The notes beneath the pieces were generated by a model, which did not search any database, had not been told where the DNA came from, and was given only the letters and a program-made list of their open reading frames with translations. 26,606 nt of DNA, taken from positions 1 to 26,606 of the forward strand of contig CALDIB010000016.1 of assembly GCA_937902125.1 (NCBI GenBank), written 5' to 3'. The position numbers and the translations under genes are program-made. Shown here piece after piece: positions 14,334-23,030 of the stretch (position 1 is its first letter; each line of letters starts with the position of its first letter). Source of the stretch: an uncultured Treponema sp. Lineage in GTDB: Bacteria; Spirochaetota; Spirochaetia; Treponematales; Treponemataceae.

Positions 14334-15443
14334 TCACCCTTCCCCGCCGTAGCGAATGCGGGGGTCAACCAAGGCAAGCGCTATGTCGCTTATAAGCATT
14401 CCTATCAAAACCAAGGCGGAGATGAACATTTCGTCCGCCAAAACCAAATTGATGTCCTGCTGCAAAACCGCGTCATACATCAAGCGTCCGATTCCTGGAT
14501 AGGCGAAAATTATTTCAAGGACAAGGGAGCCTGAAAAAAGGCCGGCCAGCAAATTGGCGCTTCCGGTTATGTATGGATTCAAAGTGTTCCTAAAGGCGTG
14601 GTTGAAGTAAACTCGCCGCTCGCTCACTCCTCTGGAGCGCAAGGCAAAAATGTAAGGCAAGCCCATTTGGTCAAGCATTGTGGCGCGAATCATCCGCAAC
14701 GTTCCGCCGGCCCCGCCCAAAAATGACGCGAGCAAGGGCAAAAAAACATGGCGGGAATAACTGAAAACAAATTTTCCCGGAGCCGCCGAAAATGGAAAGT
14801 CGGGATAGGCTGTGACAGGAAAAAGCTTTGTGACGCTGGCAAAAAGTTGGAGTAAAATCAAAAGGAGCATTCCCGGAAAGGCGTTGAAAAAAAGCGCGAA
14901 AAAAGTCACGGCCACGTCAAGGCGGCTTCCAGCCTTGCTTGAAAAATAAACTCCCAAAGCGAAGCTCGCGCCAGTAATCAAGACAAGGGAAATTAAATTT
15001 AGCAAAAGGGAATTCCACAATCGGGAGCGAATCAAAAAACCCACCGGCGCCCTTGAAATCAGGCTTACGCCCAAGTCATGCTGGACAAAAACCCGTTTAA
15101 GCCACTTTGCGTATTGAATGTAAAAAGGCTGGTCTATTCCAAGTTCGGCCCGCAAAGCCTGCATTTGCTCTTCTTGAAACTGTCTGTCGCCGGAAGAAGC
15201 GCTTTTGGCGCCGCCGTCGCCTTGGGCGCCCGCCATAATTTGCTCGGTCATCATTTGGTCAACGATGTCGCCGGGAGCCAATTCCATAAGGCCGAACATG
15301 GCCAAGCCCAACAAAAAAAGCAAGGCCAGCATTGTCAAAAAGCGGCCAGCTATAAATGAAACCAGCGGCGAGGCTTTTTGGAATTTTTTCCAAGGCAGAG
15401 AAAGAAAATAAAAAAAATTTTTTGCCGGCAAAAGCGCTTTCAT
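14334..15443 (-). CDS. Opp/Dpp-type ABC transporter permease, OppB/DppB-like
   Basis: A 369-residue inner-membrane permease. It has a first TM at about 30-54 followed by the family's ELAPGD motif, a Gly/Ser/Gln-rich periplasmic insertion (about 66-90), then ELGIDQPFYIQYAKWLKRVF, as in OppB. Five further TM segments follow, with the cytoplasmic EAA-like loop near RSRGVSERRVYFNHAFRNTLNPYI and the closing VDPRIRYGGEG. It starts 5 nt after the phosphatase stop codon, without a recognisable Shine-Dalgarno sequence, so its translation is probably coupled to the phosphatase gene. The order permease B, permease C-ATPase D, ATPase F is the usual opp order. No substrate-binding protein gene is adjacent, so the substrate (peptide or oligosaccharide) is open. 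Confidence 0.93.
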   Translation of the reverse strand: MKALLPAKNFFYFLSLPWKKFQKASPLVSFIAGRFLTMLALLFLLGLAMFGLMELAPGDIVDQMMTEQIMAGAQGDGGAKSASSGDRQFQEEQMQALRAELGIDQPFYIQYAKWLKRVFVQHDLGVSLISRAPVGFLIRSRLWNSLLLNLISLVLITGASFALGVYFSSKAGSRLDVAVTFFALFFNAFPGMLLLILLQLFASVTKLFPVTAYPDFPFSAAPGKFVFSYSRHVFLPLLASFLGGAGGTLRMIRATMLDQMGLPYIFALRSRGVSERRVYFNHAFRNTLNPYITGSANLLAGLFSGSLVLEIIFAYPGIGRLMYDAVLQQDINLVLADEMFISALVLIGMLISDIALALVDPRIRYGGEG

Positions 15444-15448
15444 TTTTT

Positions 15449-17080
15449 CTAACCGTTGTATTTTAGCGCGAGCATCGTTATGTCGTCAAACTGGGGAGCG
15501 TCTCCGGCAAAGGCGTCAACCTCGCCGCGAACGTTTGAAAGCAAGTCTCTTGGCATGGCCGCGCAGTCTATGTTCAAGGCCTTTTCCAAACGCTCAAGGC
15601 CAAAGAGTTTTTCTTCGCTGTTGGTGGCTTCGGGAACGCCGTCCGTGTAAACAAAAAGCGTGGCGCCCGGCTCAAGCTTGATTTCGTAAGCCTTGTATTC
15701 CGAGCCTTCAATGCCGGCCAAAACAAGTCCGTGGGAATCCTTGAGCATTTCAAATTTTCCGCCCGCTTGGCGGACAAAGGGAAATTCGTGGCCGGCGTTG
15801 GCGCAAGTCACAATTCCCGTGTCCAAATCCAAAATGCCGAACCAAGCCGTGACAAAAAGGCCGTGGGTGTTTCCCTCGCACAATTGGTTGTTCGCGTCAT
15901 GCAAGACTTGCGCCGGCGACGGAATGGAGCCTGAAAGCGCCCGGTTTTTTATGACCGTTTTTGAAATGACCATAAAGAGCGCGGCGGGCACTCCCTTTCC
16001 AGAAACGTCCGCGATTACTAGTCCGATATGCCTTTCGTCAATAAAGAAGAAATCGTAAAAGTCGCCGCCCACTTCTTTTGCCGGATTCATCGAAGCGAAA
16101 AGGTTGAAGTCTTCCCGCTGGGGAAAAACATGGGGCAGCATGTCGTCTTGGATTTGCGCGGCAACGTTCAGGTCGGCGGAAATTCGTTCCCGCTCGCTTG
16201 TTTCCACAAGAAGCTTTTGCATGTAGCTTTTTGTTTCGGAAGCCATAGTGACCAAAGCGCTTGAAAGGCTTTGAATTTCGTCTTGGGTTTTTATTTGCGG
16301 GTCTTGAAAGTTCAAGCTGTTAACGTCGTCGCCGGAAGCCTTTGACACAAAGTCAACGGCGGAAGATTGCAGGCGGCGCAAAGGATGAATTACGCGGCGG
16401 TTGAGCCACAAAATAAGAATGATTATAAAGGCCACTGAAAAGACAAGGCTCGCCGCGAGAATGTGAACGGGATAAATTTTCAGCGTTCTTGAAATGTCTG
16501 TCAAGTTTATGTCAACGCTCATCACGCCCAAACTTTTCCCCTTTGAGTTTCTGATCACAAGGGAAGTTGTGTAAACCCAGCCCCATTCGGTGTTGTTGGG
16601 GTAATACCAAAAGTCTCCCGGCGCGCTGTTTTGGTAAAAGTCCAAATATTTTTTCGCCACGTCAGGGGGAAACTCCGTTCCAGTCAACTCGCCCAAACGG
16701 GTGGTTCGGTTGTTCTTATAATCTTCCTTTGTGTTGCCTATGCAAATGTATCTCATGTTGTCCGCTTCGTTGTCGTTCAGCGGCTCAAGCATGTAAATCC
16801 ACGCGATGTCGGTATTGTCCTTTATGTAGTCAAGGCGCTTGCTCAAAGAAAGAAAGGCCGGGTCTTTTTGATTGTTTTGAATCGATTTTTCAATGGCGTC
16901 CCAATCCAAGCCGTCAACGGCCAGCTTTAGGGTTGACACTTCGTATTCCTTGTATTTTTTTATCATGCCATTGTAGTAGGTTGTGTAGCCCACAAAGCCA
17001 AGACAAATCGAAAGCGAAACCGTAAAAATCTCAACAGCGATAGAAAGGCTTTTTCTCAACCTTTTTTTTGTTTCTTCCAT
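15449..17080 (-). CDS. Membrane sensor phosphatase: Cache-HAMP-PP2C (RsbU/SpoIIE-like)
   Basis: A 543-residue serine phosphatase expected to dephosphorylate a STAS antagonist in a partner-switching pathway. TM1 (10-32) and TM2 (204-227) bracket an extracytoplasmic Cache-like sensor (33-203) with WGWVYTTSLVIRNSKGKSLGVMSVDINL. A HAMP-like linker (about 228-285) and a coiled stretch lead into the PP2C/SpoIIE domain (about 325-541). Its motifs are VGGDFYDF (D340), IADVSGKGVPAALF (D358), NAGHEFP, VYTDGVPEA (D480) and FDDITML (D532/D533), so the metal site looks complete. It lies 9 nt after the sensor-MFS gene and 5 nt before the permease gene, in the same operon as a STAS protein and an RsbW-like kinase. 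Confidence 0.95.
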   Translation of the reverse strand: MEETKKRLRKSLSIAVEIFTVSLSICLGFVGYTTYYNGMIKKYKEYEVSTLKLAVDGLDWDAIEKSIQNNQKDPAFLSLSKRLDYIKDNTDIAWIYMLEPLNDNEADNMRYICIGNTKEDYKNNRTTRLGELTGTEFPPDVAKKYLDFYQNSAPGDFWYYPNNTEWGWVYTTSLVIRNSKGKSLGVMSVDINLTDISRTLKIYPVHILAASLVFSVAFIIILILWLNRRVIHPLRRLQSSAVDFVSKASGDDVNSLNFQDPQIKTQDEIQSLSSALVTMASETKSYMQKLLVETSERERISADLNVAAQIQDDMLPHVFPQREDFNLFASMNPAKEVGGDFYDFFFIDERHIGLVIADVSGKGVPAALFMVISKTVIKNRALSGSIPSPAQVLHDANNQLCEGNTHGLFVTAWFGILDLDTGIVTCANAGHEFPFVRQAGGKFEMLKDSHGLVLAGIEGSEYKAYEIKLEPGATLFVYTDGVPEATNSEEKLFGLERLEKALNIDCAAMPRDLLSNVRGEVDAFAGDAPQFDDITMLALKYNG

Positions 17081-17089
17081 AAATCACTC

Positions 17090-19987
17090 TCACTTAAAGT
17101 TCTTTTTCTTTCTTAAATTTATTGCGGAATGAACAAAGCGCAAGAACACAAGGACAAGCGCGAAGACAACCGCGCGGACAAAGGCGTTCCCTGAAAGGAA
17201 AACCAAGCCCATCAGCGCGGGGCCAAAAGACTGTCCGATAAAATCCGTAAAATTGAAAATGCCCATGGCCTCTGGAACGCCGTATTCCTCGCATTCATTG
17301 AAAGTGGAAAATTCGCTTTGCTGAACCGAGCGGCCAAATCCGTTTGCCAAGCCTAAAATGAAAATGGCCAAAAGCAAGCCCGGAAAATTTCCCAGCGCCG
17401 CGTAAATCAAAACCGCAAGGGCGCTCAAGGCCACGGGCGCGAAAGAGCTGGCGGAGCCGGCTTTTTGAATCACAAACTTGGTGAGGCCGTCGCCCAAATA
17501 AATGGCGAACATGGAATAAAGCATCATCAGGACGGCCACCGCGACTTCGCTCAAGCCGTTGGCGTCGGAATAAAGGGGCAAGTAATAGTAAACAAAGCTT
17601 CCCATCAAGGCGAAGGGCGCCTGAACAAAAAGAATGAACGACCAAATTCTGCGGCGCCTTAAAAAGCCCAAAGGCCGGGAATGGCCGCCCCGCTCCCGCT
17701 TTTGCTTTTCGGCGCCGCTTTTCTCGCTTTCAGAAAAGACGCCTATTGACCGAACAAGCAAAAGAAAGACTAGCGCGGACAAAATCCACATGGCGCTCAC
17801 AATGGGGAAAATTTCCCGCCGGCCGACGCTGGAAGCCAAAGCCGCGCCAAAAAGCATTCCAAAATTTATTCCAGAAACTTGCGCGCCGTTGTAGGCGGCG
17901 TAGCCTGAAGTCCTGTTCTTTGGATCGGGAATTTTTGACACAAGCAAATACATTGAATTTGTGGTAAGGCCAACGCCAATTCCGTCAATCACAAAGGCAA
18001 AAAAGAGGGCCGCGTATGCCAAGGGAAGCGCGAAAATAATCAAGTTGCTGGCCGCCGACAAAAGGGCTCCAAAAAGCATCGTCTTTTTTACCCCAAAGCG
18101 GCTTATGGCGCCTTGGCAAAAAAGAGCCATCAATCCTATTATAAAAAGGTTCACTGAAATAGGAAGCGCGGCGGCTAGGCTTGAAGAGCCTTTTCCCAAG
18201 GACTCAAAGGCGCTCTTTGCCACCACCATCGGAAGGAATGTGGTTGTCATGTTGTAGGCCGCAAAGAGCGCGAAGACCATCAGGCGAATGTAATAATGGG
18301 GAAAGGCTTTTTCTTCGGCCAAGCCCGCCGCTTTTTTTTCTTCGGCTTCCATTTGCGCCTGAGACTTTGAAAGAATGTAAGAAAGCGCCTCTCCCATCAA
18401 AAGCCAAATCAAAATTACAGTGACCACAACGCCGAACAAAACGCTTTTTTTCATGGCGTTCACTTTGTCCACAAGCATAAAGTTTTCCGTCATTACGGAA
18501 ACCACTCCGTGAACTTCGCCTAAATCGCTTGTGACAGGAACGGAAACATAAGCGTATGAGGCGGAAGAGTCGTCCTTGCTTGAACGGACTGGCAGCGCGG
18601 TTTTGTAGATTTCCTTTATTTCTTCGGACTCGCCTTCCGTCAAAGGAAAATACGAGCCGATGGCTTGGTCAAGGTAGGCGCAGGCGTAGGCGCCACGGCT
18701 TGGCTCATACTTGAACACGTCGCAGTAAATGTTTCTGTTTATCTCAAGGCCAAGGTCAATGACCTTTTCCATATTTTTTATCATTTCCCGGTAGGCCGGC
18801 GAATTGAAGTCGGCGGCGCTGTTTATGGAATCCAAGGCGGCGGGCCTGATTGTGTTGGCCACGGAATAGGCCAAGTTTTCCATTTGCGCCAAAATTTGGC
18901 CCTTCATCACTTTTGAAAACTCCGCCGCAAGTCTGTAGGTGATTGTTCCGGAAACCGCCAGCACTATAAGGACAACATAAACGCTGATTCTTTGTATGAC
19001 ATGAATTTTGCTTTGAACAAAGGCCGCCGCCGCAGTCGCCAAAAGGGCAAGAAGGCTCAAGGCAAAAAGGGCCGCGCAAAGCAAGAGGGCGCATTGAAAG
19101 CGGAAAGTCTTTGACTCCTTTTGGGGATTTTCAATTGAAGAAAAGGCGGCGGGGGTCACGGTGACAGCCCCGCAATTTTCCATAACAACTTTTTTCTCGC
19201 CGCTTTTCCAATCCAATTCCACAAGGCAGTCGGAATAAAGGTCGGCGTATAAAATCTTTCCAGGCGAAGAAGGCTCAATCCAGTTTGGAAAGTCGCCGCT
19301 TTCGCAAGTCCAAACAAGGGAAAAGGCGCTTCCGTCCGGCGGCAAGACAAAAAGGCGACCGGTTTTGTCAAGCAAAAAAATATTTCCGTCCAAATCCTGG
19401 GTCATGTCCGCCGTCCAGTCAAAGGCGTTCTCAAAAGGGATTTTTTTCTTTGTCAAAACTTGGCTTTTTATGTCGTAGGATTGGACGATGACTCCGCTTT
19501 TATCTTTGACGGCGGAATTTATGATTCCCTTTCCTGCAAAAAGCAAAAGAAGCTTGTGCTTGTTCACCACGTCGGAATGCCGCCAGTCAAGAAAAGTTTC
19601 GCGGTAGCGGCCCTGCTTGTCGTATGCCAAAACCGCTTCCCGGGAAATTCTGTTTCCGTCCCAAGCGCCTTCCTTTACATAAACAAAGCCGTTTTCGTCC
19701 ACCGTAAAATCGTCGGCGTAATAAAAACGGTCGGCCTCGTCAATCCGCCCGGGCAAGACATGGCAAAGAACGCCGGAACTTTTGTCCACCACAAGAATTC
19801 TTGAGCGCTGTTTGTCAAGAATGTATCTTCTGCCGCCATAATCCCGAACAAGGTAAGGCGACTCCACTTGGACAAACTTTAAAAGGGGAAATTCAATTTT
19901 CTCCCTGTTCAAAAAGCAAAAAAGCCCTGAACAAAAAGCCAAAAGAGCCATTGAGAACGCGAATATTTTTCTTTTACCGCTTGCCAT
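17090..19987 (-). CDS. Fusion of propeller-like domain, Cache-like sensor and MFS transporter
   Basis: A 965-residue membrane protein. TM1 is at 8-25. Residues 30-285 are a soluble extracytoplasmic region with NHL/propeller-like strands (YILDKQRSRILVVDKSSG, DDFTVDENGFVYVKEG, DLDGNIFLLDKTGRLFVL). TMs at about 297-323 and 332-353 follow, then a Cache-like region (about 355-512; AYVSVPVTSDLGEVHGVVSVMTENF) and a TM at 513-532. From 566 to 955 it is a complete 12-TM MFS-type carrier (loop RFGVKKTMLFGAL, internal IPDPKNRTSGYAAYNGAQVSGINFG). The ATG overlaps the upstream gene by 14 nt. No frameshift or stop separates the parts. It may be a transporter whose activity is sensed or gated, or a sensor built on a carrier fold. 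Domain names are by eye; the architecture itself is plain. Confidence 0.88.
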   Translation of the reverse strand: MASGKRKIFAFSMALLAFCSGLFCFLNREKIEFPLLKFVQVESPYLVRDYGGRRYILDKQRSRILVVDKSSGVLCHVLPGRIDEADRFYYADDFTVDENGFVYVKEGAWDGNRISREAVLAYDKQGRYRETFLDWRHSDVVNKHKLLLLFAGKGIINSAVKDKSGVIVQSYDIKSQVLTKKKIPFENAFDWTADMTQDLDGNIFLLDKTGRLFVLPPDGSAFSLVWTCESGDFPNWIEPSSPGKILYADLYSDCLVELDWKSGEKKVVMENCGAVTVTPAAFSSIENPQKESKTFRFQCALLLCAALFALSLLALLATAAAAFVQSKIHVIQRISVYVVLIVLAVSGTITYRLAAEFSKVMKGQILAQMENLAYSVANTIRPAALDSINSAADFNSPAYREMIKNMEKVIDLGLEINRNIYCDVFKYEPSRGAYACAYLDQAIGSYFPLTEGESEEIKEIYKTALPVRSSKDDSSASYAYVSVPVTSDLGEVHGVVSVMTENFMLVDKVNAMKKSVLFGVVVTVILIWLLMGEALSYILSKSQAQMEAEEKKAAGLAEEKAFPHYYIRLMVFALFAAYNMTTTFLPMVVAKSAFESLGKGSSSLAAALPISVNLFIIGLMALFCQGAISRFGVKKTMLFGALLSAASNLIIFALPLAYAALFFAFVIDGIGVGLTTNSMYLLVSKIPDPKNRTSGYAAYNGAQVSGINFGMLFGAALASSVGRREIFPIVSAMWILSALVFLLLVRSIGVFSESEKSGAEKQKRERGGHSRPLGFLRRRRIWSFILFVQAPFALMGSFVYYYLPLYSDANGLSEVAVAVLMMLYSMFAIYLGDGLTKFVIQKAGSASSFAPVALSALAVLIYAALGNFPGLLLAIFILGLANGFGRSVQQSEFSTFNECEEYGVPEAMGIFNFTDFIGQSFGPALMGLVFLSGNAFVRAVVFALVLVFLRFVHSAINLRKKKNFK

Positions 19988-21323
19988 AATCCTCGGGCCT
20001 TACGTATTCTTTGTATTTGAGTTCTGTGGAAAAAATTGTCCGCCAGCCGTCAGCGCTCATTTTTATCGGATACAAAAGCGCCGAAAGTTTCATGTCGCCC
20101 TTGTGCATTTTGCGACACTTCCAAAACGAGTCGGTCTCTCCAAGGTAGTCAACTTCCAAAACATTTTTAACGCCCCAAAAATAAAATGGAAGCGCGGGAA
20201 GCGTTATGTAATCCTTGACCGACTCAATCTTTTCTTGAATGCCGGAAATGATTCGCCGAGTTGCCGGCTTTTCAACATAAGGAGAGCGCTTTTGATAATA
20301 CAAGTCCAAAAGCTCCTTGTCTTCGCCTGTCATAATTTGAGCCTTCACGCCCGGATATTTTTTCTTGAAAAATTCAAAAAGATCTTTATACATTTGAATG
20401 ATTGGCCGCGCCACTTCCCTAAAGCGCTCCACCGCCTTTTTTTGAATGTCGGCGGGAAGGCTTTCAAGCATGGCTTCCAAATACTTTTGGTAAGAAGCGT
20501 CCACAATGGGAAGGGTCAGGCAAGAGCCGGTGGCTTGGGCAAGCTCGAACAAATACAAAACGCTGTCGTATTCTTCTGTGGTCAAAAGCTCCTTGCGGCT
20601 TTTAAAAGAAACGTCCACAACGTCGCCGGCGTTTTGCTTTGTAAATTCAGCTTCTTGGGAAACCCTGTCCTCGGCGCTCCTGCGGCGGGTGGTAAAGTCG
20701 TAAATCTTTTGGCTCCCGTCCTTGAGCGTCCAAATCATGTCAACTTCACTCTCGCCAAAAAAGCAGGGGCCGCCTGTAATCGCCCTGAGCTCCCCCCTTT
20801 TTATGGCCTCAGCAAAATCCTCAAGGCCCGAAACAAAGTAAGGCATTTGTTCTTTGTACGGCCAAGAAACGTCCTTGAACTGGGGAAGTTTTTTTTCCAC
20901 CATAAGGCTGTCGTTTATTTCGACAAAGGTTTTGTAAACAATTGAAATTTTGGCGCCTTCCGCGCCCAAAGCCGCCTTTGAAATCAATTCCTTTTTTCTT
21001 GCGCGAAGGGCCTTGATTCTGTCTTGGTTGGCCACAGTGTTTTCGGAATCCTTGTAGCCCTTTATTTCTTGGTTGATTTTTTGAACTTCGTCCTTGGCCG
21101 GTCCTTGCAAGTCTTCTTCGGAAAAGTCTCCGCCCTGTGAAACCGCCTCAAAAAAATTCGCCGCGCTAAAGGGCCAGCGGACAAACGCGTTGGAAGAATC
21201 TTTGTAAATAGTGTCCTCTTGGTTCACGCCTATGGAAGCCAAAAGGCTTTGAGTTGAGTAGACATCCTTTCCGTGGACATAAAAATATTCTTCGTTATGT
21301 TCATTGCGCTCAAAGCCTTCCAT
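19974..21323 (-). CDS. Uncharacterised 449-aa soluble protein in the partner-switching operon
   Basis: I do not recognise this family. There is no signal peptide and no membrane segment. A charged helical stretch at about 70-115 (KDEVQKINQEIKGYKDSENT, then RIKALRARKKELISK) looks like a coiled coil. Further on come EVDMIWTLKDGSQKIYDFTTRR (about 203-224) and a long C-terminal half with mixed helices ending TELKYKEYVRPEDYGKR. The DMIWTLKDGSQKIYDFTT strand pair with acidic residues resembles a small beta-sheet core, but I cannot assign it. It starts 4 nt after the kinase gene and overlaps the sensor-MFS start by 14 nt, so it is translationally tied to both and is probably a cytoplasmic component or target of the circuit. 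Confidence 0.85.
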   Translation of the reverse strand: MEGFERNEHNEEYFYVHGKDVYSTQSLLASIGVNQEDTIYKDSSNAFVRWPFSAANFFEAVSQGGDFSEEDLQGPAKDEVQKINQEIKGYKDSENTVANQDRIKALRARKKELISKAALGAEGAKISIVYKTFVEINDSLMVEKKLPQFKDVSWPYKEQMPYFVSGLEDFAEAIKRGELRAITGGPCFFGESEVDMIWTLKDGSQKIYDFTTRRRSAEDRVSQEAEFTKQNAGDVVDVSFKSRKELLTTEEYDSVLYLFELAQATGSCLTLPIVDASYQKYLEAMLESLPADIQKKAVERFREVARPIIQMYKDLFEFFKKKYPGVKAQIMTGEDKELLDLYYQKRSPYVEKPATRRIISGIQEKIESVKDYITLPALPFYFWGVKNVLEVDYLGETDSFWKCRKMHKGDMKLSALLYPIKMSADGWRTIFSTELKYKEYVRPEDYGKR

Positions 21324-21327
21324 AGCG

Positions 21328-21741
21328 TCACCACTTTTTTTCTATCGCAAGAATGTTTTTTCCGTTTTCAAATTTGTAGTCAATCCCGTCCATAGTTTTT
21401 TTGACTATGAAAATTCCCAGTCCTCCGATTTTTCTTTCTTCCGCGCTGAGGGTAATGTCCGGGTCGGCTTTTGCAAGAGGATTGTAGGGAACGCCCGAAT
21501 CTTCAAAAGTGATTCTAACGGCATTCTGGCCGGCGGCTTCCACAACAAGGCTGGCCTTTCCAGTGGAATTTGGATAGGCGTAATTTACAATGTTTGAAAG
21601 AAGCTCGTCAACCGCCACATTTATCTGCGCCGTTTCTTTCATTGGACAATTCAAGAGCTCCAATTCCGCCTCGACAAAAGAAGAAACCTTAGAAATGTTT
21701 TCGCGGGTCGCGTCAACGGTTATGCTTGCCATATCTCTCAA
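21328..21741 (-). CDS. RsbW/SpoIIAB-like anti-sigma factor serine kinase (HATPase_c)
   Basis: A 137-residue GHKL ATPase without receiver or dimerisation domain, as in RsbW/SpoIIAB. In partner switching such kinases bind a sigma factor or other target, and phosphorylate the STAS antagonist. The N box is AVDELLSNIVNYAY (N50), G1 is EDSGVPYNPL (D81), and G2 is KIGGLGIFIVKKTMD (105-118), so ATP binding looks intact. The start is probably TTG at 21741: AAAGGA lies 6 nt upstream and it overlaps the previous stop as TTGA. The ATG at 21732 is 15 nt from that site. It sits between the wall-hydrolase-like gene and the 449-aa gene. Confidence 0.93.
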   Translation of the reverse strand: MRDMASITVDATRENISKVSSFVEAELELLNCPMKETAQINVAVDELLSNIVNYAYPNSTGKASLVVEAAGQNAVRITFEDSGVPYNPLAKADPDITLSAEERKIGGLGIFIVKKTMDGIDYKFENGKNILAIEKKW

Positions 21742-23030
21742 TTATATTCCTTTGCGCTTTCATTTGCAAGGCTTTCGTAAAATTCCTTTATGCCCGGAGC
21801 CAACGCCGAATCAAAGTTATAGTGAATCTGGCCGGAAACGTTTTTCAATTCCTTGTTCAACTCCAGTTGGGCTTCCAGTTCCGCCGTTCCATGCCAAGGA
21901 CTTTTTGGGTCGTCCATGGCCGCGGCCGCCTTGTAGTCCGCCATTCCAATGTAAAGCAAAACGCCGCTTCCTTCAACCGCGTCGTTCCACCAACGGGCAA
22001 GAGCCTCGTAGCTTGCAAGCTTGTGGCTTCGCTCCCAGTAAATTTGCGGCGCGATGTAGTCCACCAGGCCTCGCTGGATCCAAGCCACAGAATCCGCGAA
22101 ATGCGCGGAATAGGATTCTTTTCCCTTAGTTTGGGAGCCGTAAGGATTGGCGGGGCCTTTGTTGGCCCAAATGCCAAAGGGCGAAACTCCAAAAAGCGCG
22201 CCCGGCTTTTCGTTTCTAACCAAGTTTCCAAGGCTTTTTATCAAGGCGCCCACGCTTTCCCGCCTAAAGTCCGCCAAGTCCAAACCGTCTCCGTATTTTT
22301 TAAATGAAGAAGAATCGTCTATGCCCGAATCAGGATAAAAGTAGTCGTCAAGGTGAAGGCCGTCAACGTCGTAGTTTTTTAAAATTTCCTTGGCGCCGCG
22401 GACAATGAAGTCTCTAACCCGGGGCTCGCCAGGATCAAGGTAAAAATTTCCGTCGGAACTTGGCAAGATGAATTTTTTTAAAGGCCTTGCGCCCTTGTTG
22501 ACGGCCAAAATTTCTTCAAGGCCCTGCCCTTTTTTTGCCTTTATTCTGTATGGATTTATCCAAGCGTGAAGCGCGATGTTTTTTTTGTGGGCGGCGGAAC
22601 AAAAATATTCAAGGGGGTCAAAATCATTGTCAGGAGCGGAGCCCGCGCTTCCGCAAAGCCACTGGCTCCAAGGAAAAATCTTTGACTTGTAAAGCGCGTC
22701 GCAAGAAGGCCTCACTTGAAAGAATATGGCGTTGAAGCCCATGGCGGCGGAGCGTTCCACAATAAAGTCAATGTCTTCCTTTAGTTTTTCGGAAGCGCGC
22801 TCTTTTTGCCGGGGAAAATTTCCGTTTATGGCCGCCACCCAAACGCCGTTCATGCGGCCGCCGCCATAGCTGGACAAACCGCTTTTTGGATCGCCGGACT
22901 TTTGAGAGGCGCAGGAAAGAAGAATCGATGGCAATAGAAGCGCCGCCAAAAACAGCCCCGAAATGGAGGCCGTTTTCTTTGAGCGAAATCTATTCAATTG
23001 AAAGAATTTTTGTAAAGCCTGTGACTTCAA
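21738..23030 (-). CDS. GHL10/DigH-like glycoside hydrolase lipoprotein (YddW family)
   Basis: A 430-residue lipoprotein of the glycosyl-hydrolase-like 10 family. Its E. coli member DigH (YddW) cleaves peptide-stripped peptidoglycan glycans. The signal peptide ends in the lipobox LLSC (C40). Family motifs are GVWVAAINGNFP at 62-73, FNAIFFQVRPSCDALY at 99-114, LHAWINPYRI at 154-163, the acidic cluster DVDGLHLDDYFYPD at 221-234, FGVSPFGIW at 280-288 and DYIAPQIYW at 324-332. It should therefore act in the periplasm or at the outer membrane. The only starts are TTG codons: 23030 overlaps the STAS gene by 41 nt, and 22997 overlaps by 8 nt and leaves a more normal signal peptide. Its place inside a partner-switching operon is unusual. 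Confidence 0.9.
   Translation of the reverse strand: MKSQALQKFFQLNRFRSKKTASISGLFLAALLLPSILLSCASQKSGDPKSGLSSYGGGRMNGVWVAAINGNFPRQKERASEKLKEDIDFIVERSAAMGFNAIFFQVRPSCDALYKSKIFPWSQWLCGSAGSAPDNDFDPLEYFCSAAHKKNIALHAWINPYRIKAKKGQGLEEILAVNKGARPLKKFILPSSDGNFYLDPGEPRVRDFIVRGAKEILKNYDVDGLHLDDYFYPDSGIDDSSSFKKYGDGLDLADFRRESVGALIKSLGNLVRNEKPGALFGVSPFGIWANKGPANPYGSQTKGKESYSAHFADSVAWIQRGLVDYIAPQIYWERSHKLASYEALARWWNDAVEGSGVLLYIGMADYKAAAAMDDPKSPWHGTAELEAQLELNKELKNVSGQIHYNFDSALAPGIKEFYESLANESAKEYN

Noticed and set aside
20103..20945. Open frame of 280 codons on the plus strand opposite the 449-aa gene
   Set aside because: The minus-strand gene is tied to its neighbours by overlaps and carries normal codon use; the plus-strand product is rich in Cys, His and Phe in shadow-like fashion.
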